DNA of 64,000 nucleotides, taken from the NCBI RefSeq assembly GCF_036090055.1, contig NZ_CP107970.1, positions 2,978,501 to 3,042,500 of the forward strand, in the 5' to 3' direction. Every line of letters starts with the position of its first letter. Positions within the stretch are counted from its first letter, which is position 1. The notes beneath the pieces are model-generated. The model was given only the letters and a program-made list of their open reading frames with translations. It made no database searches and had not been told where the DNA came from. Shown here piece after piece: positions 43,585 to 54,668 of this stretch. The translations under genes and the position numbers were made by a program. This DNA comes from Nocardioides sp. NBC_00368. Its GTDB lineage: Bacteria > Actinomycetota > Actinomycetes > Propionibacteriales > Nocardioidaceae.

Positions 43585-44208
43585 ATGACCGAGACCACTG
43601 CACTCGAGACCATCGCCCTCGAGAAGCTGGACACCCGAGGCCGCGAGATCGTCTTCACCGGCGCCCGGACGTCCAACACCTTTGCCGTCACACCCGTCAC
43701 CGACGAGGAGCTCGCCGACATCTGGGAGCTCACGCGCTGGACTCCGACGATGGCCAACACCCAGCCGCTGCGGATCGTGTTCGTGCGCACGGCCGAGGGC
43801 AAGGAGCGCCTGCTCCCGCACATCGCCGAGGGCAACGTCGAGAAGACGAAGGCCGCCCCGGCGACCGCGATCGTCGCCTACGACAACAACTGGCACGAGG
43901 AGATCCCCAACGTCTTCCCGATCCGCCCGGAGATGAAGGACTACTTCGAGGCCGACGAGACCGCGCGCCACGGAGCGGGTGGCTGGTCCGCCGGCCTGCA
44001 GGCCGGCGCTTTCATCCTCGCCGTCCGTGCGGCCGGCCTCGCCGCCGGCCCGATCGCGGGCTACGACACCGCGGGCGTCGACAAGGAGTTCTTCCCCGAG
44101 GGCGACTGGACCACGAAGATGATCGTCAACATCGGCCACCCCGGCGAGAACCCGTGGTTCGACCGGCTCCCCCGCGTGGAGACCGATTCCGCCGTCAAGT
44201 GGGCCTGA
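43585..44208 (+). CDS. nitroreductase family (malonic semialdehyde reductase-like)
   Basis: A 207-residue FMN-dependent nitroreductase of the RutE/HadB-like group. Family pieces are RTSNTFAVTPVTDEELADIWELTRWTPTMANTQPLRIVFV at the N-terminus and AGGWSAGLQAGAFILAVRAAGLAAGPIAGYD, the FMN-binding part. The substrate may be a quinone, nitro compound or semialdehyde. The ATG at 43585 has GGAG twelve bases upstream. The divergent HxlR regulator suggests induction by electrophiles. A strong terminator follows the gene. Confidence 0.93.
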   Translation: MTETTALETIALEKLDTRGREIVFTGARTSNTFAVTPVTDEELADIWELTRWTPTMANTQPLRIVFVRTAEGKERLLPHIAEGNVEKTKAAPATAIVAYDNNWHEEIPNVFPIRPEMKDYFEADETARHGAGGWSAGLQAGAFILAVRAAGLAAGPIAGYDTAGVDKEFFPEGDWTTKMIVNIGHPGENPWFDRLPRVETDSAVKWA

Positions 44209-44228
44209 CCCCCTGACCTGTTTCACAC

Positions 44229-44270
44229 GAAGCGCTCGCCTGCCGTCACGGCAGGCGAGCGCTTCTGTTT
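44229..44270 (+). terminator. Strong intrinsic terminator of the nitroreductase gene
   Basis: GAAGCGCTCGCCTGCC pairs with GGCAGGCGAGCGCTTC, sixteen perfect pairs around GTCAC, followed by TGTTT. Confidence 0.9.
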
Positions 44271-44345
44271 CGGAGACTCGAGCGTCGACCACCGCCGGCG
44301 AAAAGATTTCCACGAATACAGTTAGCCAAGCTAAACTTTGCCTCG

Positions 44346-45815
44346 ATGCCGTCGACCCACACCAGCCCCCGCCTCACCTTCGCCATCGTCGCCATCGGCG
44401 TCTGCTCCTACTCCTTGCTGCAGTCGGTCTCGGTGCCGACGATGCCGCTGATCCAGACCGAGCTGAAGACCGACCAGGCAACCGGATCCTGGATCCTGAC
44501 CGCCTTCCTGCTCTCCGCCTCGGTCGCGACCCCGATCATCGGCCGGATGGGCGACTCCTTCGGCAAGCGCAGGATGTACGTCTGGAGCCTCGTCGCTCTC
44601 ACCGCCGGCGCCCTTCTCGCCGCCGCGGCCCCCAGCATCGAGGTCATGATCGGCGCGCGAGTCCTGCAGGGGCTGGGTGGCGGCACCCTGCCGTTGGCCT
44701 TCGCGATCCTGCGTGACGAGCTGCCCAGGGAACGCGTAGCCGGCGCGATCGCGGTGACCTCGTCGCTGCTCTCGATGGGCTTCGCCGCCGGGATCGTACT
44801 GGCGGGGCCGGTGGCCGAGACGCTCGGCTTCCGGGCGCTGTTCCTGCTGCCGGCACTGGTCGCGGCCGGCGCCGCGGTCGGCACGCTGTGGTTGGTGCCC
44901 GAGTCGCCGGTGATCACCCGCGAGTCGATCCCGCTGCTCCCCGCCCTCCTCCTGGCGGGCTGGCTGGTCGCGCTCCTCCTCGGCGTCAGCCAGGCGCCCT
45001 CGTGGGGCTGGACCGCGCCCGCCACCATCGGGCTGCTCGGTGCCGCCGCCGTGCTCCTGGCCACCTGGATCCGGGTCGAGTGGACCGTACGCCAGCCGCT
45101 GGTCGACCTGCGCCTGATGGGGCGCCGCGGGGTGTGGACCGCCAACCTGGTCGCCCTGCTGATCGGCATCGCGATGTACGCCTCCTTCGGCTTCATCCCC
45201 CAGCTGACCCAGACGCCGTCGTCAGCCGGCTACGGGTTCGGCGCCTCGGTCACCGTCGCCGGCTACCTGATGCTTCCGACGGCCATCACCTCGTTCCTGT
45301 GCGGCCTGGTCAGCGCCCGGCTCGCCGACCTCATCGGGATGCGCCGCATCCTGGTCATCGGCGGGCTGCTCACCGCGGTCTCCCTCGCCATGGTCGCCTT
45401 CGTCCACGACGAGCCGTGGCAGATGTGTGTCGCCGCCGGGCTCTCCGGCTTCGGCACCGGCCTGGTCTTCGCGAACCTCGCCAACGCGGTCGTGGCCGCG
45501 GTGCCGCCGGAGCACACCGGCGTGGCCACCGGGATGAACGCCAACATCCGCACCGTCGGCGGCACCATCGGCACCGCCGTCATGACCTCCGTGGTCACCG
45601 CCGAGACCCTGCCGTCGGGCTACGCGGTCGAGCAGGGGTACGTCAACGGATTCGGCTTCCTCACCGTCGTCGCTCTGGGTGCTGCGCTCGCGGCCATGCT
45701 CATTCCCCTGGCTCCGCGAAGGGTCGCCCCCGCCGGCCGAGGCGTCACGTACGCAGGCCGAGACGTCGCTCCGGTCGGGCGAGAGGGCACCGAGATGCCC
45801 TGTCGGCCGACGTAG
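44346..45815 (+). CDS. MFS transporter (DHA2-like)
   Basis: A 489-residue exporter-like MFS protein. Motif A-like GRMGDSFGKRRMYVW, a motif C-like GAIAVTSSLLSMGFAAGIVLAGPVAE, and fourteen helices by hydrophobicity. The substrate is unknown. The last 27 residues (PAGRGVTYAGRDVAPVGRE) are encoded by a 21-bp repeat array (D), and the stop codon lies inside an inverted unit, so the C-terminus may have been made by array growth. An inverted TTAGC/GCTAA pair (44322-44334) lies 11 bases before the ATG and may be its operator. Confidence 0.9.
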   Translation: MPSTHTSPRLTFAIVAIGVCSYSLLQSVSVPTMPLIQTELKTDQATGSWILTAFLLSASVATPIIGRMGDSFGKRRMYVWSLVALTAGALLAAAAPSIEVMIGARVLQGLGGGTLPLAFAILRDELPRERVAGAIAVTSSLLSMGFAAGIVLAGPVAETLGFRALFLLPALVAAGAAVGTLWLVPESPVITRESIPLLPALLLAGWLVALLLGVSQAPSWGWTAPATIGLLGAAAVLLATWIRVEWTVRQPLVDLRLMGRRGVWTANLVALLIGIAMYASFGFIPQLTQTPSSAGYGFGASVTVAGYLMLPTAITSFLCGLVSARLADLIGMRRILVIGGLLTAVSLAMVAFVHDEPWQMCVAAGLSGFGTGLVFANLANAVVAAVPPEHTGVATGMNANIRTVGGTIGTAVMTSVVTAETLPSGYAVEQGYVNGFGFLTVVALGAALAAMLIPLAPRRVAPAGRGVTYAGRDVAPVGREGTEMPCRPT

Positions 45816-45850
45816 GTGACGCCTCGGCCGACGTAGGCGCCTACTCGACG
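45735..45850. repeat. Mirror-image 21-bp array at converging gene ends (array D)
   Basis: Three direct units (45735, 45756, 45777; GGCCGAGGCGTCACGTACG type) are followed by two inverted units (45809, 45830; CGTAGGTGACGCCTCGGCC type) after a short centre. Both the MFS stop (45815) and the mazG stop (45841) fall inside the array. The unit equals that of array C in cydDC. Confidence 0.8.
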
Positions 45851-46269
45851 GGGCGGGCGCGCTCGGCGGCCTTGGCCGCCGACCAGAGCTGCTCGACCTC
45901 TTCGAGGGTGAAGCGGCGACCCGACTCGGCCTCGGGGCCGAAGACGTGGGGGTTGCGGCGCTTCATCTTCTCGGTGAGACCGGCGATGACGTCGTCCATC
46001 GTGAACTCGCCGGCCTCCTCGGCGATGGCGGCGTGGAAGTAGACCTGGAGCAGCAGGTCGCCGAGCTCCTCCTTGAGGTGCTCGGGGTCCTCTTCGGAGA
46101 TCGCCTCGAGGACCTCGTCGGACTCCTCGCGCAGATACTGCGCCAACGACGCGTGGGTCTGCGACGACTTCCACACGCACCGCTCACGCATCAGCCGCAT
46201 CAGGTCGAGGAACTCGACGAGCCCCTCCCCCGACGCGTACGTCCTGCCCTCGTCGTCGGCTGAGCTCAA
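45841..46269 (-). CDS. mazG: MazG-family nucleotide pyrophosphohydrolase
   Basis: A 142-residue single-domain MazG, which hydrolyses non-canonical or excess NTPs. The helical blocks are THASLAQYLREESDEVLEAI and HLKEELGDLLLQVYFHAAIAEE, where the acidic pairs bind metal. The C-terminus has KRRNPHVFG. TTG at 46269 overlaps the stop of the NUDIX gene as TTGA, the best start for its operon position; GTG near EGLVEFLD is possible. It belongs to the eno-mfd neighbourhood common in actinobacteria. Confidence 0.88.
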   Translation of the reverse strand: MSSADDEGRTYASGEGLVEFLDLMRLMRERCVWKSSQTHASLAQYLREESDEVLEAISEEDPEHLKEELGDLLLQVYFHAAIAEEAGEFTMDDVIAGLTEKMKRRNPHVFGPEAESGRRFTLEEVEQLWSAAKAAERARPVE

Positions 46270-46847
46270 TCCAGTGCCCCGTACGCGTTCAGGCACTGCC
46301 GCAGCAGGGAACCGCGACCGCCTTCCATGTCGCCGACGACGGCGTCGGAGACTGCCTCGGCGGGCGTCATCCAGGACAGCTCCAGAGCGTCCTGGCGCGG
46401 CTCGCACTCGCCGGTCACAGGAATGACGTAGACCAGCGAGACCGCGTGCTGGCGCGGGTCGTGGAAGCGCTCACCGGGCCACGGGAAGTATTCGGCGACC
46501 GTCACCGGCACCGTGGTCAGCGGCAAGGTCGGGAACGCGACGGGTCCGAGGTCCTTCTCCAGGTTGCGCATCAGCGCGTCGCGGATCCGCTCCCCGTGCA
46601 GCACCCTGCCGGAGACCAGCGACCGGGTGATCGTCCCGGTCGTGGGCGACCCGCGCAGCAGCAGCCCGACCTCGGTGACCCGGCCGTCGGGATCGACACG
46701 GACGGGGACCGCCTCCACGTAGAGGATGGGCACCCGCCCACGGGTCTCGCCCAGCTCCTCCTCGGAGAGCCATCCCGGCTCGGTGTCCCACTCGTTGCCG
46801 AAGGGCTCCTCAGGGAAGGACTGCTCGCCGAACGCCTCCATGGTCAT
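46266..46847 (-). CDS. NUDIX-like hydrolase (DUF4916)
   Basis: A 193-residue protein of the actinobacterial NUDIX-like DUF4916 family. The central part has the beta-strand and loop VPILYVEAVPVRVDPDGRVTEVGLLLRG, but the classical Nudix box is not obvious; HGERIRDALMRNLEKDLGPVAFP takes its place. Enzyme activity is therefore uncertain. ATG at 46847 is chosen (ATG at 46841 is possible). It is cotranslated with mazG. Confidence 0.85.
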   Translation of the reverse strand: MTMEAFGEQSFPEEPFGNEWDTEPGWLSEEELGETRGRVPILYVEAVPVRVDPDGRVTEVGLLLRGSPTTGTITRSLVSGRVLHGERIRDALMRNLEKDLGPVAFPTLPLTTVPVTVAEYFPWPGERFHDPRQHAVSLVYVIPVTGECEPRQDALELSWMTPAEAVSDAVVGDMEGGRGSLLRQCLNAYGALD

Positions 46848-46907
46848 GCGCCGATCCTGCCAGACACAGGCGTACGCCACGGAGCAACGGCACCGGAGTG
46901 TGGACGG

Positions 46908-47300
46908 TCACCGACGCAGAGCCAGGAAGCTGTCGGCCTTGAACACCTTCTCGACCATCCACCACGAGAAGCCGTCGTAGTAGGGGCGCGCCTCCGCGCG
47001 GCCGAGGATCCGCGGCTCGGTGGCGGCGTGGTCGCGTCCCTTCCAGGTGATCGTGCACTCGCCGGCGGCCAGCACGTTGCGTACCCAGTTGGTGCCGGGT
47101 CCCCACGGCAGCGTGATCACGAACTCGTCCTCGGTGTGCAGCAGAGCGACCGGGAGGCTCAGCGCTCGGCCGGTCTTGCGGCCGCGGTGGTGCACCACGG
47201 CCCAGAGCGGGAACAGGCGGCGTCCGGCCAGGGTCCGCACCATCGGGGCGGTCGCCTTCGCCATCCGCCAGGAGTCGTTGCTCGGGGTGATCGTCGTCAT
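46908..47300 (-). CDS. DDN-like deazaflavin (F420)-dependent oxidoreductase
   Basis: A 130-residue split-barrel protein of the Ddn/nitroreductase family of actinobacteria (PF04075). Characteristic pieces are VVHHRGRKTGRALSLPVALLHTEDEFVITLPWGPGTNWVRNVLAAG. Related enzymes use coenzyme F420 to reduce quinones or nitro compounds. A few bases upstream is a GC-rich gap without a clear operator. It is a single gene on the minus strand, upstream of the NUDIX gene. Confidence 0.92.
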   Translation of the reverse strand: MTTITPSNDSWRMAKATAPMVRTLAGRRLFPLWAVVHHRGRKTGRALSLPVALLHTEDEFVITLPWGPGTNWVRNVLAAGECTITWKGRDHAATEPRILGRAEARPYYDGFSWWMVEKVFKADSFLALRR

Positions 47301-47371
47301 GGCTCCACTGTCCCGGGATACGCGGGGTCACCGCTTCCCGGAAGGTGCGCAGCGGAACTGACGGGTTCCCG

Positions 47372-48412
47372 TCAGTCGGCGCCGTTGCGGATGGCCCAGG
47401 CGGTGGCCTCGGCCCGGCTGCGTACGCCGAGCTTGCGGTAGAGGTTCGCGGCGTGCCGCTCGACGGTGTGCTCGGTGATGCCGAGGTCACGGGCGACCGA
47501 GGCGTTCGTGCGTCCCGTGGCGATCAGTCTCAGCACGTCCTGCTCGCGCGTGGTCAGTGCCGTCGCCGCGCCCGAGGTGGGCGCGGACCCGCGGTGCACC
47601 TCGCCGGTCAGGAACCAGCGGCTCACCATCGCGAGGTCGCGGGCGCCGCCCTCGACGAAGAGCGTGGGGGTGCTGCCCTCGAGCTCGACCAGCCGTCCAT
47701 CACGGACACCGTCGGCCAGGCTCCGGGACACCTCGACAGGGATCTGGCTCGCGGCCTGGCGGTGCAGCACCAGCGTCGGCGCCACCACCCGATCGAGCAG
47801 GTTGCTCACGTCCAGCCGGGCCGCCTCCGCGAACCAGTCGCGGGCGACCGCGGGGGTCGTAGCGGTGCGGAACGCCTCGGCCACCCGGCCGGCGTTCTCG
47901 CCCGATCCCCAACCGAGCCACGCGGTCGCGGCGGCGTCGGCGAAGAGGTCCCAGTCCTGCTCGACCAGCGAGAGCAGCGCCTGCGTCTGCGCCGGGCTCA
48001 TCGCGTCCCGCATCCGCGCCGCTCCGCCGAAGAGGAGCATCCGGTCGACGCGCTGCGGCTCGGTTGCGGCGTACGCCACCGCGGTCGCGACCGCGTGGTA
48101 GTAGCCGAGCAGGTTGACCCGGTCGGCGCCGACCGCCTCGATGACCGCCTCCAGGTCACGCAGGTGCGCCTCGAGCCCGAGGTCACCGGCCCGGCGGTCG
48201 GAGGAGCCGGTGCCGCGGCCGTCGTAGAGCACGAGGGTCAGGTCCTGGCTCAGCCGCTCGTAGGCCATCCGCAGCGCCGGCACCCGCCACTGCGCCCTGA
48301 TGTTGCTGAGCGAGGGCATCCAGATCGTCACCGGCCCGCTTCCCACGACCTGATAGGCGATCGCGATGTCGTCGCTGGTCTGCGCGTAGCGCACCTCTGG
48401 CTCGCCGGTCAC
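47372..48412 (-). CDS. alpha/beta-hydrolase fold protein fused to LuxR helix-turn-helix
   Basis: A 346-residue fusion. Residues 1-270 have an alpha/beta hydrolase fold (VLYDGRGTGSSDRR oxyanion-loop block). The C-terminus (about 285-340) is a LuxR DNA-binding domain, LTTREQDVLRLIATGRTNASVARDLGITEHTVERH. At the nucleophile elbow, where hydrolases have G-x-S-x-G, the sequence is GYYHAV (103-108), so the serine is missing and the domain is probably a ligand sensor and not an enzyme. The target genes are unknown. Confidence 0.9.
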   Translation of the reverse strand: MTGEPEVRYAQTSDDIAIAYQVVGSGPVTIWMPSLSNIRAQWRVPALRMAYERLSQDLTLVLYDGRGTGSSDRRAGDLGLEAHLRDLEAVIEAVGADRVNLLGYYHAVATAVAYAATEPQRVDRMLLFGGAARMRDAMSPAQTQALLSLVEQDWDLFADAAATAWLGWGSGENAGRVAEAFRTATTPAVARDWFAEAARLDVSNLLDRVVAPTLVLHRQAASQIPVEVSRSLADGVRDGRLVELEGSTPTLFVEGGARDLAMVSRWFLTGEVHRGSAPTSGAATALTTREQDVLRLIATGRTNASVARDLGITEHTVERHAANLYRKLGVRSRAEATAWAIRNGAD

Positions 48413-48441
48413 ACGCTCATTCTTGCGGGCCCGTCCAGGGG

Positions 48442-48894
48442 TCAGGTCGCGAGGCGCGCCACGGCGGCGTCGTAGAGCGTCTGCGCGGCCTCGGCCGCCG
48501 CGCCGGCGGCGGCGACGGTGACCGGCTTGCCGAGGTAGTTGTTGGCGTTGCGGTCCAGCCGCATCACGTCGTAGTGGATGGCCGCGTCGCGCGGGGGCGG
48601 GGTGTCGAAGACGGCGGCGAGGAACCGGCCGACCTTGACGTGGCCACCGGCACCGTACGTCGTCTTGTAGCCGTAGGCGGCGAGCATGGCCTCGCCGACG
48701 TCGTGGGCGGCCTTGTAGGCGAGGTTGTAGCGGTTCTCGGTGCGGGTGACGTTGGGTACGTCGGCGAGGGCCGACTCCGCGCCGCCGAGGAAGGCACGGG
48801 CCTTCTTCTCGTCGGGTCGCACCGCGCGCAGGGCGCCTGAGCGTACGAGTGCGTCAACCGTCTTCTGCTGCGCCGGCGTCAGCGGCAGGGGCAT
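48442..48894 (-). CDS. HEPN-domain protein (putative toxin)
   Basis: A 150-residue helical protein resembling HEPN (SAV_6107-like) domains, which act as RNases in many two-gene modules. The likely active motif RNANNY occurs in MRLDRNANNYLGKP near residue 120, fitting the R-N-x-x-x-Y pattern. ATG at 48894 overlaps the nucleotidyltransferase gene by 41 bases. The pair fits the HEPN/MNT toxin-antitoxin arrangement, in which the MNT protein AMPylates the HEPN toxin. Confidence 0.82.
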   Translation of the reverse strand: MPLPLTPAQQKTVDALVRSGALRAVRPDEKKARAFLGGAESALADVPNVTRTENRYNLAYKAAHDVGEAMLAAYGYKTTYGAGGHVKVGRFLAAVFDTPPPRDAAIHYDVMRLDRNANNYLGKPVTVAAAGAAAEAAQTLYDAAVARLAT

Positions 48895-49471
48895 CCGGTC
48901 CTCCTCCGTAGATCTCGATCACCGGGCTGGCTCGGACCTCCTCGAGGAACCCGGTCTGCTCCTCGGCCTCCTCGGGACTCATGATCGTCGGGTTGACGAT
49001 CCGCCCGACGCTGTCGGAGACCTCCCGGCAGACCTCGTAGACAGCTCGTACGTCGGGCCTGCCGATCACCATCAGGTCGATGTCGTTGGGCGGCGGACCC
49101 GGCTCCCCCTTCGCCCGGGCCGCGAAGGACCCGAAGATGTAGGCGCGCTCGATCCCGTCGAGACCCTCGAGGGCCTCCCTGAGCAGCACAGCAGGGCCGG
49201 TCACGGTCAGCAGGATCTCCCGCGTCGGCGCGAGCAGCGGACTCTGCTCGTTGCCCTTCACCAGCCGCGTCCGGCCCACGCGGCGGTCGGCGAGGAGGCC
49301 GGCGTCGAGCAGCCGGGCGACCTCGCGGTGGACCGTCGGATAGGGCAGGCCGACGCGCTCGGCGAGGTCGGTCATGCTCAGCTCCTCCCCCGGGAGCAGC
49401 AGCTCCGAGAGCAGCAGCGCCTGCGCCTCCGACCGGAACAGAGGCGCGAGCACCGGAGCCTGACTTCTCAC
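48854..49471 (-). CDS. winged-helix plus MNT nucleotidyltransferase (putative antitoxin)
   Basis: A 205-residue fusion: an N-terminal ArsR/MarR-like helix-turn-helix (LSMTDLAERVGLPYPTVHREVARLLDAGLL) and a minimal nucleotidyltransferase with G114-S115 and the DID metal pair (Asp130, Asp132). GTG at 49471 is chosen, since an ATG at 49492 falls inside a perfect palindrome that is the probable operator. The DNA-binding part suggests that it represses its own operon with the HEPN gene. Confidence 0.88.
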   Translation of the reverse strand: MRSQAPVLAPLFRSEAQALLLSELLLPGEELSMTDLAERVGLPYPTVHREVARLLDAGLLADRRVGRTRLVKGNEQSPLLAPTREILLTVTGPAVLLREALEGLDGIERAYIFGSFAARAKGEPGPPPNDIDLMVIGRPDVRAVYEVCREVSDSVGRIVNPTIMSPEEAEEQTGFLEEVRASPVIEIYGGGPDAPAADAGAAEDG

Positions 49472-49498
49472 AAAATGGATAATAACCTCCATTTTGTG
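49469..49498. promoter_or_regulatory. Operator overlapping the HEPN/MNT start
   Basis: CACAAAATGGA and TCCATTTTGTG form perfect 11-base arms with an eight-base spacer (TAATAACC). The GTG start is in the last base triplet of the palindrome, so binding would block RNA polymerase; a -10-like TTATTA is inside the spacer. Confidence 0.85.
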
Positions 49499-49510
49499 GA
49501 TATGTAACCC

Positions 49511-53083
<3,573 letters not shown>

Positions 53084-53176
53084 GGGTGACTCCAAAGGGA
53101 TGCGGCATGCACGAGAGCCCCCGGCCGGAAAGAGCAGGGGGTGCGGGCCCAGTCTAGGAGACGGCCGTAAAGACGT

Positions 53177-53214
53177 TTGACTTCGAGCGCACGCGAAGCC
53201 GGAGCGTGGAAGAC
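53177..53214 (+). promoter_or_regulatory. MerR-type promoter of the aldo-keto reductase
   Basis: TTGACT (53177-53182), a 19-base spacer holding CTTCG/CGAAG arms, and a weak -10 GAGCGT. The spacing of 19 bases is the MerR-family hallmark. The predicted start of RNA lies at the ATG (53215). The same -35 and spacer (TTGACTTCGAGYGCAC) drive the merR gene at 54625. Confidence 0.72.
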
Positions 53215-54225
53215 ATGCGATACACGACCATCGGATCAGGCGCCGGCTCCCGGCGCGTCAGCAAGCTCGCGCTCGGTGTGATGCGGTTCGGGACGGACAC
53301 GGACGTCTCGACCTCCTATGGCATCCTCGACCGCTTCGTCGAGGCCGGCGGCACCTTCGTCGACACCTCGAACAACTACGCCTACTGGGCCAACGGCACC
53401 CAGGGAGGCGAGAGCGAGACCGTGCTCGGTCAGTGGCGCCGCGACCGCGGCGTCGGCGACGAGCTCGTCATCGGCACCAAGGTCGGCGCGCGACCGACGG
53501 ATGTCGTCGAGCGGGTCGAGAACGGCTGGGAGAACCAGCGCGACCGCCGCTGGGAGGGCTTGGCCCCGGAGAACGTACGCGAGCAGGCCGACCGCTCCCG
53601 CGAGCGCCTCGGCGTCGAGCGCCTCGACCTCTACTACGCGCACGTGCCGGACATGAACGGTGTGCCGCTGGAGGAGTACGCCGCCGGCTTCGCGGCCCTC
53701 GTGAAGGACGGCGTCATCGGCCAGTTCGGGCTGAGCAACCACTGGTCCTGGCAGGTCGAGCGGGCGCGGGCGGTGAACCCGGAGGCCGCGCGGCCGAGCG
53801 TGCTGCAGTATCACCACACCTACCTGCGGATGCGCACCGACATCCCCGACCGGCGGCTCTCGGTCGACGGCGAGATCGGCGTGGCCGACGCCTCGCTGCT
53901 GGCCTACCTGCGGGCGACGCCGGGACTCACGCTGGTGGCCTACACACCGCTGCTCAGCGGCGCCTACACGAACCCGTCGAAGCCGCTCGACCCCGCCTAC
54001 GACCACCCGGGGACAACCGCCCGGCTGGCGGTGCTCGACGAGGTCGCCGCCGAGACCGGCGCGACCCGCAACCAGGTCGTGCTGGCCTGGATGCTCGGCG
54101 ACTCGCTCCCGGTCATCCCGCTGGTCGGGGCGTCCTCGGTGGCTCAGCTCGACGAGAGCCTCGCCGCGGTCGACCTCGAGCTCAGCGAGGAGCAGAGGGC
54201 TCGGCTCGACGCTGCTGGGCGATGA
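53215..54225 (+). CDS. aldo/keto reductase
   Basis: A 336-residue NADPH-dependent (beta/alpha)8 reductase. Active-site region DTSNNYAYWANG (Asp/Tyr), catalytic Lys in IGTKVGA and His in LYYAHVPD. The nucleotide end YTPLLSGAY and LVGASSVAQLDESL are present. ATG at 53215 is preferred to GTG at 53206 because it lies just after the predicted MerR-type promoter, giving a leaderless message. It converges with a merR gene (44-base overlap at the ends) that probably regulates it. Confidence 0.93.
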   Translation: MRYTTIGSGAGSRRVSKLALGVMRFGTDTDVSTSYGILDRFVEAGGTFVDTSNNYAYWANGTQGGESETVLGQWRRDRGVGDELVIGTKVGARPTDVVERVENGWENQRDRRWEGLAPENVREQADRSRERLGVERLDLYYAHVPDMNGVPLEEYAAGFAALVKDGVIGQFGLSNHWSWQVERARAVNPEAARPSVLQYHHTYLRMRTDIPDRRLSVDGEIGVADASLLAYLRATPGLTLVAYTPLLSGAYTNPSKPLDPAYDHPGTTARLAVLDEVAAETGATRNQVVLAWMLGDSLPVIPLVGASSVAQLDESLAAVDLELSEEQRARLDAAGR

Positions 54226-54625
54226 GCTCGGCGTCGGGGTCGGTCTCGCCGACCGCCGCGGCGTAGTAGGAGACCTTGAACTCGATCGCGTCGAGATGGG
54301 CAGCCGTCTCCTCCAGCTGCGCGCGCACCCGGTCGCGGTGTGCGCGCAGCAGGGCGAGGCGCGCCTCCTCGTTGCCACCACCGTCGCGGACCATCTCGGC
54401 ATAGCGACGGATCTCCCGGATCGGCATCCCGGTCGAGCGCAGCCGGGTGATCAGCGTGATCCAGCCGAGATCGTCCTCGGTGTAGGCGCGGTGGCCCGAG
54501 CCGTTGCGGCCGACGCCGAGCATCAGCCCGTCGCGCTCGTAGTAGCGCAGCGTGTGGGCGGTCAGGCCGGTCCGCTCGGCCACCTCGGCGATGCTGAGTC
54601 CGTTGCTGTGCACCTGCGACGTCAT
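54182..54625 (-). CDS. MerR family transcriptional regulator
   Basis: A 147-residue MerR protein. The helix-turn-helix and wing are LSIAEVAERTGLTAHTLRYYERDGLM, followed by RNGSGHRAYTEDDLGWI, a dimerisation helix and a C-terminal tail. No conserved metal-binding cysteines are present, so it probably senses a small molecule or redox state by other means. ATG at 54625 is at the predicted start of transcription. Its own promoter carries the same site as the aldo-keto reductase promoter. Confidence 0.93.
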   Translation of the reverse strand: MTSQVHSNGLSIAEVAERTGLTAHTLRYYERDGLMLGVGRNGSGHRAYTEDDLGWITLITRLRSTGMPIREIRRYAEMVRDGGGNEEARLALLRAHRDRVRAQLEETAAHLDAIEFKVSYYAAAVGETDPDAELIAQQRRAEPSAPR

Positions 54626-54662
54626 GACTCCAGTGTCCTGGTTGGAGTGCACTCGAAGTCAA
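54626..54662 (-). promoter_or_regulatory. merR promoter and operator
   Basis: On the minus strand TTGACT (54662-54657), a 19-base spacer with the palindrome GAGTGCACTC (54645-54654), and -10 GACACT (54637-54632). The gene starts six bases after the -10, so the transcript is leaderless. Confidence 0.75.
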
Positions 54663-54668
54663 GAAGAT

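Noticed and set aside
43492..44313. N-terminal extension of the HxlR regulator to a 391-residue protein
   Set aside because: The added part is antisense to the nitroreductase and has no similarity to any regulator.
44322..44334. TTAGC-CAA-GCTAA as an iron box for the MFS gene
   Set aside because: Only about half of the DtxR consensus fits; kept only as a possible operator of unknown kind.
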